Source of the DNA: Reyranella sp.
GTDB taxonomy: Bacteria > Pseudomonadota > Alphaproteobacteria > Reyranellales > Reyranellaceae
DNA length: 8,526 bases
NCBI GenBank assembly: GCA_021732965.1
Contig: JAKFVZ010000651.1
Span: 1-8,526, forward strand
Reading direction: 5' to 3'
Below, one piece after another: positions 1-5,863 of the stretch. The position numbers were made by a program, and so were the translations under genes. The first letter of the stretch is position 1, and the number at the start of each line of letters is the position of its first letter. The notes beneath the pieces are model-generated. The model ran no database searches and was not told the DNA's origin. It saw only the letters and a program-made list of their open reading frames with translations.

Positions 1-996
1 GTCTATCTGCCGACCTCGTTCTTCATCGTCGGCGAATACAACGTGGCCTTCGCCTGCATCACGGCGGCGATGTCGATCGCGCTCACGACCGATGGCCGCA
101 GCCGCTTCGATGCCGCCTTGCTGCTGGTGTTCGGCCTGCTGTGCCTCAGGTCCTACGAGGCGATGATCTATCTGGGACCTCTGGTGGCGGCGGCGGTCCT
201 GTGGTCGATGCGGCAGAGCGACGATCCGGCGACCCGCACGCTGCGCGGACTGGCGGCGCTGGCGTTCGTGGGGGGCGCGCTCATCTCCGCCATCACCATC
301 GTCGACTACTGGGATCATCCGCACTTCACCAAAGTGCGCTCCACCAGTGTCGATTTCTGGCAGAACATGCAGTTCTCGATTCCGCTGGCGGGCTTTCTGA
401 TCTGCGCGATCGCGGGAGTGCGGCGTCCGGCCTGGTTGCAGGGTAGGGGGCCGATGGTGGTGATGGGCGTCATCGCCCTCCTGCTCGCGCTGTCACCCTG
501 GTGGCGGGTCGTGCACGGTCCGTCGATCCTCTACCCGCCGTCGCACTACGTGGCCCGCCAGGCCGCCGGCATGCTGCTGGCGGCCCTTCTCGCGGGCATG
601 TGGGTGCAGGTCGCACGCCCCAATCCGCCGGCGATCTTCGTCGTCGTGCGCCGGCCCGAGGTGGCGCGGCGCATGATGCTTGCGCTGGCGGCGCTGACGG
701 TTGCCGCTTCGGTGCCGGACATCGCGCTGACCCGCCTTTGGGCCGGCTACATCGAACGTCTGCGCATCGTCGTCGACGGCGCAAACGGGCTGGTCCGCGC
801 GGAAACGCTGCCGCTGCACGACTGGCCGAACAAGCTGTTCTTCCAGGACTGGTCCTACCCGGCCTTGAGTGCCGTCGTGAGCCGTTCGCCGGGCCGCTCC
901 TATGTCGTGTCCGACCAGGACTATCTCAGCAACCCGCCGTTCGAGCCGGCCTGCGGACTTCTGCCCCGGCTCAAGGGATACGGCTGGCGCAGCTAG
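1..996 (+). CDS. Uncharacterised multi-pass membrane protein, 5'-truncated by window edge
   Basis: The frame is open from the first base, so the true start lies outside the window; 331 residues are visible, ending in TAG at 994-996. A GTG at 43 could be read as a start, but the in-frame codons before it are equally hydrophobic and look coding. Using residue 1 for the first codon, hydrophobic stretches lie near residues 15-28, 38-50, 54-68, 84-101, 125-140, 151-166, 184-205 and 225-243. That makes about seven or eight membrane segments in an inner-membrane protein. They are followed by a soluble tail of about 85 residues rich in W, Y, R and P, with the stretch FFQDWSYPALSAVVSRSPG. Overall it resembles the polytopic proteins often found with polysaccharide or glycosyltransferase genes, but I recognise no catalytic motif and assign no function. 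Codon use matches its neighbours. It ends one base from the convergent carboxyltransferase gene. Confidence 0.75.
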   Translation, partial: VYLPTSFFIVGEYNVAFACITAAMSIALTTDGRSRFDAALLLVFGLLCLRSYEAMIYLGPLVAAAVLWSMRQSDDPATRTLRGLAALAFVGGALISAITIVDYWDHPHFTKVRSTSVDFWQNMQFSIPLAGFLICAIAGVRRPAWLQGRGPMVVMGVIALLLALSPWWRVVHGPSILYPPSHYVARQAAGMLLAALLAGMWVQVARPNPPAIFVVVRRPEVARRMMLALAALTVAASVPDIALTRLWAGYIERLRIVVDGANGLVRAETLPLHDWPNKLFFQDWSYPALSAVVSRSPGRSYVVSDQDYLSNPPFEPACGLLPRLKGYGWRS

Positions 997-997
997 A

Positions 998-2548
998 TTA
1001 CGGCCGCATCCACATGTGCGCCGGGCCGCTGCCGCGCACCGGGGCGGCGAGGTCGACGAACTCGCAGAGGATCTTGCGCGTGTCGCGCGGATCGATGATC
1101 TCCTCGATCCAGAAGCTTTCGGCGCTGCGGAAGGGCGAGCGCAGCTTGTTCAGCCGGTCCTCGATCTCCGCCATCTTTTCCTTCGGATCGTCGGCGGCCT
1201 CGATGTCGGCGCGATAGGCGGCCTCAATGCCGCCTTCCAGGGGCAGCGATCCCCAGCGGCCCGACGGCCAGGCATAGCGCCAGTTCATGCGCGAGCCGTT
1301 CTGGTGCGCGGCGCCCGCCACGCCGAAGGCGTTGCGGATGATGAAGGTGCACCACGGGACGGTCGTCTGGAACATCGACGACATGGCGCGCACGCCCTGG
1401 CGGATGACGCCGCTTTTCTCGGCTTCGAGGCCGATGAGGAAGCCGGGGCAGTCGCAGAAATAGACGACGGGCAGATGGAAGGTCTCCGCCATGTCGAGGA
1501 AGCGCGTCACCTTCTGGCAGGCATCGGCGGTCCAGCCGCCGCCATAGAACATCGGGTCGCTGGCCATCACCGCGACCGGCCAGCCATCGACACGCGCGAA
1601 GCCCGTCACGACGGAGCGGCCGTAGAGGCGACCCATCTCGAAGAAGCTGCCCTGGTCGACGACCTTCTCGACGATCGGCCGGATACGATAGACCTTGCGC
1701 ACGTAGCGCGGGATGACGTCGAACAGCGATTCTTCGCGCCGCGCCGGATCGTCGGTGACGGGGCCACGCGGCGGCGCGTCGTAAACCGAGGAGGGCAGAT
1801 AGGAGAGGAAGCGGCGGGCGGCGGCAAAGGCCTCGTCCTCGCTGTCGACGGCTTCATCGATCGCGCCGGCGCGAAGCTGGATCTCCCAGCCGCCCAGCTC
1901 CTGCTTGTCGTACTGCTTGGGGCTGAGGCGGTTCACCACCGGCGGGCCGGCGACGAACATCGCCGAGACTTCCTTGACCATCACCGAGTAGTGCGTCGCC
2001 GCCAGGCGCGCGGCGCCCAGGCCCGCGACGGAGCCGAGGCCGAGGCCCACGGCCGGCACGGCGCCCATGTTGCGCACTGCCCACTCCCAGCCCGAGACGC
2101 CCGGGACATTGGCGCGGCCGGTGGTCTCGATCGTCTTGACCGAGCCGCCACCGCCCGATCCTTCGATCAGCCGGATGACCGGGATCCGGTACTGGTTGGC
2201 GTAGCGTTCGACGAAGTTCGACTTCTCCTTGATGGTGGCGTCGGCCGAGCCGCCGCGCACGGTGAAGTCGTCGCCGGTGACGGCGACATGCCGCCCGTCG
2301 ATCTTTCCACGGCCCATCACCACGTTCGCGGGCGTGAGATCCACCAGGTCGTTCTTGCCGTCATACTCGGCCTTGCCGGCGACGCTGCCGAGCTCGCGGA
2401 ACGAATCCTTGTCGAGCAGCCGTTCGATGCGCTCGCGTACCGTCAGGCGGCCGCCATCGTGCTGGCGCTTGACCTTGTCGGCGCCGCCCATGCGCTTCGT
2501 CATTTCCTGACGGCGGCGCAGCTCGTCCATTTCCGGTTGCCAGCTCAT
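998..2548 (-). CDS. Acyl-CoA carboxylase, carboxyltransferase (beta) subunit
   Basis: The product is 516 residues, the usual length for PccB/MccB/AccD5-type subunits. These move a carboxyl group from carboxybiotin to an acyl-CoA in the cytoplasm. Both crotonase-fold halves are present. The N-terminal half has the glycine-rich loop GSGGGGS at 130-136, a glycine-rich segment at 162-179 and AGPPVV at 200-205. The C-terminal half has the GFARVDGWPVAVMAS segment at 316-330, CPGFLIGLEAEKSGVIRQG at 367-385 and the IIDPRDTRKIL end at 484-494. The usual AYGG-type segment near 407 reads AFGVAG. ATG 2548 is chosen because homologues start with a similar MSWQPEMDEL-like leader, and a GGGGGA lies 9 bases upstream; the open frame runs back to 2767, but that part is the reverse of the neighbouring gene. 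No biotin carboxylase or biotin carrier gene is in the window, so the partner must be elsewhere. The substrate (propionyl, methylcrotonyl, geranyl or other CoA ester) cannot be decided from sequence. Confidence 0.9.
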   Translation of the reverse strand: MSWQPEMDELRRRQEMTKRMGGADKVKRQHDGGRLTVRERIERLLDKDSFRELGSVAGKAEYDGKNDLVDLTPANVVMGRGKIDGRHVAVTGDDFTVRGGSADATIKEKSNFVERYANQYRIPVIRLIEGSGGGGSVKTIETTGRANVPGVSGWEWAVRNMGAVPAVGLGLGSVAGLGAARLAATHYSVMVKEVSAMFVAGPPVVNRLSPKQYDKQELGGWEIQLRAGAIDEAVDSEDEAFAAARRFLSYLPSSVYDAPPRGPVTDDPARREESLFDVIPRYVRKVYRIRPIVEKVVDQGSFFEMGRLYGRSVVTGFARVDGWPVAVMASDPMFYGGGWTADACQKVTRFLDMAETFHLPVVYFCDCPGFLIGLEAEKSGVIRQGVRAMSSMFQTTVPWCTFIIRNAFGVAGAAHQNGSRMNWRYAWPSGRWGSLPLEGGIEAAYRADIEAADDPKEKMAEIEDRLNKLRSPFRSAESFWIEEIIDPRDTRKILCEFVDLAAPVRGSGPAHMWMRP

Positions 2549-2594
2549 CTCGACGCATCCCCCGATCGTTTGTCGGAACGTTTCCTGCCCGGGC

Positions 2595-2608
2595 GGTTCG
2601 TACCAACC
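2595..2608. promoter_or_regulatory. 14-bp imperfect palindrome in the divergent intergenic region
   Basis: GGTTCGTACCAACC is a dyad in which six of seven base pairs match about the centre. It sits in the 109-bp gap between the divergent carboxyltransferase and P-loop genes, where the -35 region of the rightward candidate promoter would be. A second, smaller dyad, GGAA-CGT-TTCC, lies at 2575-2585. AAGACC (2609-2614) and GGTCTT (2635-2640) form an inverted pair bracketing the -10 candidate. These are visible symmetries; that a regulator binds them is inference. Confidence 0.3.
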
Positions 2609-2623
2609 AAGACCCGGACCGGC

Positions 2624-2629
2624 TACAGT
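2624..2629 (+). promoter_or_regulatory. Candidate -10 element (TACAGT) for the P-loop gene
   Basis: TACAGT lies 28 bases before the ATG at 2658, within GCTACAGT. A similar GCTA-starting octamer precedes both other promoter-driven plus-strand genes of the window. No good -35 hexamer is found 16-18 bases upstream, so the promoter is weak, depends on an activator, or is not real. Confidence 0.35.
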
Positions 2630-2657
2630 AAACCGGTCTTCGCGGGGGAGGCGACCG

Positions 2658-3194
2658 ATGGACGAAACGGCGGGGCGAGCCGGGGCAACGCTCCACATGA
2701 TCTGCGGCAAGATCGCGGCCGGAAAGTCGACGCTCGCCGCCCGGTTGACGGCGCAACCGGCCACCATCCGGATCAGCGAAGATGCGTGGCTCGCCTGCCT
2801 CTACAAGGACGAGCAGAAGACGATCGAGGACTACGTGCGCAATTCCCGCCGCCTGCGCGAGGTGATGGGCGACCATATCGTTACGCTGCTGGAGGCGGGA
2901 CTTTCGGTGGTGCTCGACTTTCCCGCGAACACGCCGGCCGGCCGTCAGTGGATGCGGAGCCTGTTCGAGCGCGCCGGTGCGATGCACCAACTCCATTTCC
3001 TCGACGTGCCCGACGATGTCTGCAGGGCGCGGCTGCGAGCCCGCAATGCCGCCGGTACTCACGCCTACGACGTCAGCGACGCCGAGTTCGACCTCTTCAC
3101 CAGCTACTTCGTGCCACCCTCGGCCGATGAAGGCTTCGAGGTGACGTTCCACGGCGAATCGAAGACGACGCCGTCGATCAGGTTCTCTTCGTAG
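2658..3194 (+). CDS. Small P-loop ATPase/kinase-like protein (AAA_33 type)
   Basis: This is a 178-residue cytoplasmic protein. The Walker A motif GKIAAGKST is at residues 17-25. An aspartate-containing segment (ISEDAWL, 39-45) sits where P-loop kinases place a substrate-binding acid, and the hydrophobic strand SVVLDF (83-88) gives a Walker B-like aspartate, D87. An arginine-rich lid-like stretch, CRARLRARN, is at 122-130. The family transfers phosphate to small molecules, nucleic acid ends or antibiotics in known cases; the substrate here is unknown. ATG 2658 is favoured because GGGGGAGG at 2644-2651 is an excellent ribosome-binding site 6 bases away; ATG 2697 (residue 14) would also keep Walker A but lacks such a site. 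The gene is divergent from the carboxyltransferase gene. Its last 30 codons overlap the 3' end of pxpC on the other strand. The family-like ending FTSYFVPPSADEGFEVTFH falls inside that overlap, so the overlap is not merely a run-on tail. Confidence 0.82.
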   Translation: MDETAGRAGATLHMICGKIAAGKSTLAARLTAQPATIRISEDAWLACLYKDEQKTIEDYVRNSRRLREVMGDHIVTLLEAGLSVVLDFPANTPAGRQWMRSLFERAGAMHQLHFLDVPDDVCRARLRARNAAGTHAYDVSDAEFDLFTSYFVPPSADEGFEVTFHGESKTTPSIRFSS

Positions 3195-4201
3195 AGCCGG
3201 ACGAGATCGATACCGCCGGGCGGGCGCGCCACGGCGAAGCCGGTAATGGCGCGCTGCAGCCTCGCTTCCTGGTCGCGGCGCAGCGCCTCGGCTTCCTCGA
3301 CGGTGATCGCGACGAAGCGCACGGTCTGGCCGGGCAGCAGGCGGCCGAGGCGCGGCAGGTCGACGGAAGCGACAGTCGCGATCTTGGGATAGCCACCCAC
3401 CGTCTGCCGGTCGGCCATCAGTACGATGGGCAGGCCGGCGCCGGGCACCTGGATGGCGCCGGGCGCGATGCCGTCGGAGATGATGTCGGCACCGCCTTTG
3501 TCGACGGGCTTCGCGTGGGCGATCACAGGTCCCTCGAAGCGGATGCCCATGCGGTCGGCTTCCTTGGAGACGCGATACTCGGACTCGACGAAGGTTTTGC
3601 GGCCAGCCTCGCTGAAGTAGTCCTCCTGCGGTCCCCAGATCACGCGGATCGGGCCGCTGCCATAGTCGAAAGCCTGTGCGAGTTTTCGTTCGTTGACCGC
3701 CGGCACGCCGGTCTTCGCGAGCGGCAGCAGGTCGCCGGCGGCGAGCTTGCGGCCTTCGAAGCCGCCGATGCCGGCGCGCGAGTAAGTGGAGAGGCTGCCC
3801 ATGAAGGAAGGCAGCGCGAAGCCGCCGGCCACCGCGACGTATGCCGTGCTCGCTCCCTCGATCATGCCGACGCGCAGGGTCTGGCCGCGCTTCAGCAGAT
3901 GGCTGCGGTCGGAGTCGAGCGGCTTGGGCGGTGCGTCGGGCCCGTCGATCAGCTGGGGCGAGAGCGGGCCCACGAGAGCGACGCGCACGCTGTCGGCCTC
4001 GACCAGCAGGTCGGGGCCCATGACGCCGATCTCGATCCCCGCGGTGTTGGCGGGATTGCCGGCCAGCGCATTGGCGAGGCCGAGGCCGATCCGGTCCATG
4101 GCGCCTGCGGTCGGCATGCCCAGCGCCATGAAGCCGGTGCGGCCGAGATCCTGCAGCGTATCGAACAGTCCCGCGCGGACGACTTTCAACGCGGCGCTCA
4201 T
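3104..4201 (-). CDS. pxpC: 5-oxoprolinase subunit C-like protein (KipA family)
   Basis: The product is 365 residues of the KipA / carboxyltransferase subdomain A-B family (also seen in urea amidolyase). With PxpA and PxpB it forms the ATP-dependent 5-oxoprolinase, which opens 5-oxoproline to glutamate in the cytoplasm. Family signatures are clear: TLQDLGRTGFMALGMPTAGA at 15-34, GPQEDYF at 190-196, SKEADRMGIRF at 212-222, GAIQVPGAGLPIVLMADRQ at 248-266 and TVGGYPKIATV at 267-277. Its ATG overlaps the pxpB stop by four bases (ATGA), so the two are translationally coupled; an AAGGG site lies just upstream inside pxpB. It is about 50 residues longer than the roughly 310-residue E. coli protein, the extra part being a charged C-terminal segment from about residue 301. 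The last 91 bases overlap the convergent P-loop gene. Automated pipelines often call this family biotin-dependent carboxyltransferase; I see no biotin site. Confidence 0.88.
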   Translation of the reverse strand: MSAALKVVRAGLFDTLQDLGRTGFMALGMPTAGAMDRIGLGLANALAGNPANTAGIEIGVMGPDLLVEADSVRVALVGPLSPQLIDGPDAPPKPLDSDRSHLLKRGQTLRVGMIEGASTAYVAVAGGFALPSFMGSLSTYSRAGIGGFEGRKLAAGDLLPLAKTGVPAVNERKLAQAFDYGSGPIRVIWGPQEDYFSEAGRKTFVESEYRVSKEADRMGIRFEGPVIAHAKPVDKGGADIISDGIAPGAIQVPGAGLPIVLMADRQTVGGYPKIATVASVDLPRLGRLLPGQTVRFVAITVEEAEALRRDQEARLQRAITGFAVARPPGGIDLVRLYEENLIDGVVFDSPWNVTSKPSSAEGGTK

Positions 4202-4935
4202 TTGCCCTTCACCAGGCTCGACCAGTCGAAGGTGCCGGCCTCGACCTCACGGGCGATGCGGTCGAAGCTCTTGCGGTCGATGCGCTCGAAGGTCAGCGAA
4301 TCGCCGGGCGACAGGAACACCGGTTGCTCGCGGCGCTTGTCGAACATCCACAGCGGCGTGCGGCCGATCAGGTGCCAGCCGCCGGGACTCTCGAACGGGT
4401 AGATCGTCGTCATGTCCATGGCGATGGCGACCGAGGAGCGCGGCACGCGCACGCGCGGCTGGCTGCGGCGCGGCAGGAACAGCGCTTGATCGAGCCCCGC
4501 GACATAGGCGAGACCGGGCATGAAGCCCAGCACGTAGACCTTGAAGGGCGAGGCGAGGTGGGCCGCGATCACCTGCTCGGGCTTCTTCTTCGTGCGCTCG
4601 GCAACCTCGGCGAGGTCGGGTGCGAATTCGGGGTCGTCGTAGCAGCAGGGGATCGTGACTCGCCGGCTTCCGGCGCCGACCGGCAGGCCGCGGGCGATCA
4701 GCGTGTCGATCCGGGGCTGAAGCTCGGCCCGCGAGGTGGACAGCGGGTCGTAGGTCACCATCAGGGACCGCATGGTGGGGACAGTCTCGACGACGCCCGA
4801 AATCTCCCCGGCCTCTTGGGCGAGGCCGATGGCGGCATGAAGCGCCATCACCCGGCCGTTGATCTCGGGGGAAATCTCGTTGCCGAACTCGACAGTGAAG
4901 GCGGTGTCGCCGCAGGATAGGTACCGAACGCTCAC
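4198..4935 (-). CDS. pxpB: 5-oxoprolinase subunit B-like protein (KipI family)
   Basis: The product is 245 residues of the KipI / carboxyltransferase subdomain C-D family and the expected partner of PxpC. Visible signatures are YLSCGDTAFTVEFG at 5-18, VTIPCCYDDPEFAPDLAEVA at 93-112, GFMPGLAYVAGL at 137-148, PRVRVP at 160-165 and YPFESPGGWHLIGRTP at 179-194. The stretch 167-178 reads SSVAIAMDMTTI where the form I know is close to GSVGIAGGQTGI, so this conserved loop has diverged. The start is uncertain: GTG 4935 gives an N-terminus that matches the family exactly, but it lacks a normally spaced ribosome-binding site. TTG 4956 or ATG 4974 would add 7 or 13 arginine-rich residues, and the latter would overlap the pxpA start. 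A -10-like TATCGT ends 6 bases before the GTG, so the message may be leaderless. In B. subtilis a related KipI protein inhibits a sensor kinase, but the pairing with pxpC and pxpA argues for the enzyme here. Confidence 0.87.
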   Translation of the reverse strand: MSVRYLSCGDTAFTVEFGNEISPEINGRVMALHAAIGLAQEAGEISGVVETVPTMRSLMVTYDPLSTSRAELQPRIDTLIARGLPVGAGSRRVTIPCCYDDPEFAPDLAEVAERTKKKPEQVIAAHLASPFKVYVLGFMPGLAYVAGLDQALFLPRRSQPRVRVPRSSVAIAMDMTTIYPFESPGGWHLIGRTPLWMFDKRREQPVFLSPGDSLTFERIDRKSFDRIAREVEAGTFDWSSLVKGK

Positions 4936-4972
4936 TCTGCTACGATAGCGCCTCAAATTGAGGGAGTCTCCC
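4936..4972. promoter_or_regulatory. Compact divergent control region between pxpB and pxpA
   Basis: Only 37 bases separate the two starts. Rightward, TACGAT at 4941-4946 is a -10 candidate and GAGGGAG ending at 4966 is the pxpA ribosome-binding site, 6 bases from ATG. Leftward, reading the minus strand, GAGACT (4970-4965) and TATCGT (4947-4942) are separated by 17 bases, a plausible -35/-10 pair that would start transcription near 4935-4936. The two -10 candidates share bases, so the two directions probably compete. A 13-bp palindrome lies in the middle. Confidence 0.4.
4951..4963. promoter_or_regulatory. Perfect 13-bp palindrome CCTCAAATTGAGG, candidate operator
   Basis: Six-base arms flank a single central A. 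As RNA the loop would be too small for a hairpin, so a protein-binding DNA site is the better reading. It lies between the leftward -35 and -10 candidates, at the expected rightward transcription start, and overlaps the pxpA ribosome-binding site. One bound repressor could therefore shut off both pxpA and pxpBC. The regulator gene is not in the window. Confidence 0.4.
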
Positions 4973-5770
4973 ATGGCCGCCGCGACGAATGCCGGACACG
5001 TGAACATCAACTCCGACCTGGGCGAGAGCTTCGGTCCGTGGGTGATGGGCAACGATACCGAGGTCCTGAAGATCGTGACCTCGGCCAACGTTGCCTGCGG
5101 CTTCCATGCCAGCGATCCGGTCGTGATGATGGATACGGTGAAGCTCTGCGCGCAGAACGGCGTGTCGATCGGCGCCCACCCGGGATTCGCCGACCTGCAG
5201 GGCTTCGGCCGCCGCGTGATCAACCTCACGGTCAAGGAGCTGGAGGCCAACATCGCCTACCAGATCGGCGCTTTGCAGGCGATCGCCGCCCTCCACGACA
5301 TGAAGGTAACGCACATGAAGCCGCACGGCATGATGGGGAACATGTCGGCCGAGAGCGCCGAGATGTCCGAAGCCATCGCGCGGGCGACCAGGGCGGTCGA
5401 TCGCGATCTGATCTTCCTCGCCCAGGCCAATACCGAGCAGGGCAAGGCCGCCCGCAAGCACGGGCTGCGCGTCGCCGAGGAGGTCTTCGCCGACCGGACC
5501 TACACCGAAGCCGGCTTCCTGACCCCGCGCAAGGAAGCCAATTCGATGATCAAGGACCCGGCCAAGGCGGTCGAGCACGTCCGCCGCATGATCGACGAGC
5601 AGGCGATCTACTCCACCTCGGGCAAGCGCATTCCCTGCCAGGTCGATTCGGTCTGTGTTCACGGCGACGGACCGACGGCCGTGACCGTCTCGAAAGCGGT
5701 CCGCGAGGGGCTGGAAGCGGCCGGAATCCGCATCGTGCCGCTGCCGGAGATGCCCAGCCTCCGCCATTGA
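4973..5770 (+). CDS. pxpA: 5-oxoprolinase subunit A-like protein (LamB/YcsF family)
   Basis: The product is 265 residues, slightly longer than the roughly 245-residue E. coli PxpA. The family's polar active-site motifs are present in order: DLGESFG at 15-21, NVACGFHASDP at 39-49 (H45), GAHPGFADLQGFGRR at 67-81 (H69), KPHG at 116-119 (H118), EEVFADRTY at 169-177 and VCVHGDG at 227-233. With PxpB and PxpC it should hydrolyse a lactam at the cost of ATP. Two places differ from the form I know: KPHGMMGN instead of KPHG-A/M-LYN, and QANTE at 151-155 where E. coli has GLAGSE. ATG 4973 is chosen over TTG 4958 because TGAGGGAG is well placed before it and the TTG lies inside that site. It is transcribed divergently from pxpBC, whereas the E. 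coli genes run together. The stop at 5768-5770 is followed by a 93-bp gap with the next promoter. Confidence 0.87.
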   Translation: MAAATNAGHVNINSDLGESFGPWVMGNDTEVLKIVTSANVACGFHASDPVVMMDTVKLCAQNGVSIGAHPGFADLQGFGRRVINLTVKELEANIAYQIGALQAIAALHDMKVTHMKPHGMMGNMSAESAEMSEAIARATRAVDRDLIFLAQANTEQGKAARKHGLRVAEEVFADRTYTEAGFLTPRKEANSMIKDPAKAVEHVRRMIDEQAIYSTSGKRIPCQVDSVCVHGDGPTAVTVSKAVREGLEAAGIRIVPLPEMPSLRH

Positions 5771-5796
5771 GTCCCGGGACCATGCGTCGCGCTGGC

Positions 5797-5824
5797 TTGT
5801 AGGGCGCGGCATCGCCGCTATAGT
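5797..5824 (+). promoter_or_regulatory. Candidate promoter of the molybdenum hydroxylase gene
   Basis: TTGTAG (5797-5802) and TATAGT (5819-5824) are separated by 16 bases, a fair fit to a housekeeping sigma-70 type promoter of alphaproteobacteria. It lies in the 93-bp gap after pxpA, with predicted transcription start about 30 bases before ATG 5864. The spacer contains a 5-bp inverted repeat, GCGGC-ATC-GCCGC (5806-5818), abutting the -10. This suggests the downstream gene can be transcribed independently of pxpA; read-through from pxpA is also possible because no terminator is visible. Confidence 0.5.
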
Positions 5825-5863
5825 CCGGCCGACCCGATAGGGGTTTTGCGGCGGGAGTGGCGT

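Noticed and set aside
2549..2767. N-terminal extension of the carboxyltransferase to 2767
   Set aside because: The extra 73 codons lie over the divergent intergenic region and the start of the P-loop gene, and do not resemble the family; ATG 2548 gives the normal length.
902..3130. A 742-codon plus-strand frame across the carboxyltransferase gene
   Set aside because: It is the antisense shadow of a well-supported carboxyltransferase; the composition is H/D/R/A-rich and it runs through the starts of two real genes.
5771..5780. GTCCCGGGAC palindrome directly after the pxpA stop
   Set aside because: It has no loop and no T-run, so it cannot be an intrinsic terminator; a 10-bp palindrome in GC-rich DNA is not remarkable alone.
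5806..5818. GCGGC-ATC-GCCGC hairpin as a terminator of pxpA
   Set aside because: The stem is only 5 bp and is followed by TATAGT rather than a T tract. It fits better as the spacer of the downstream promoter.
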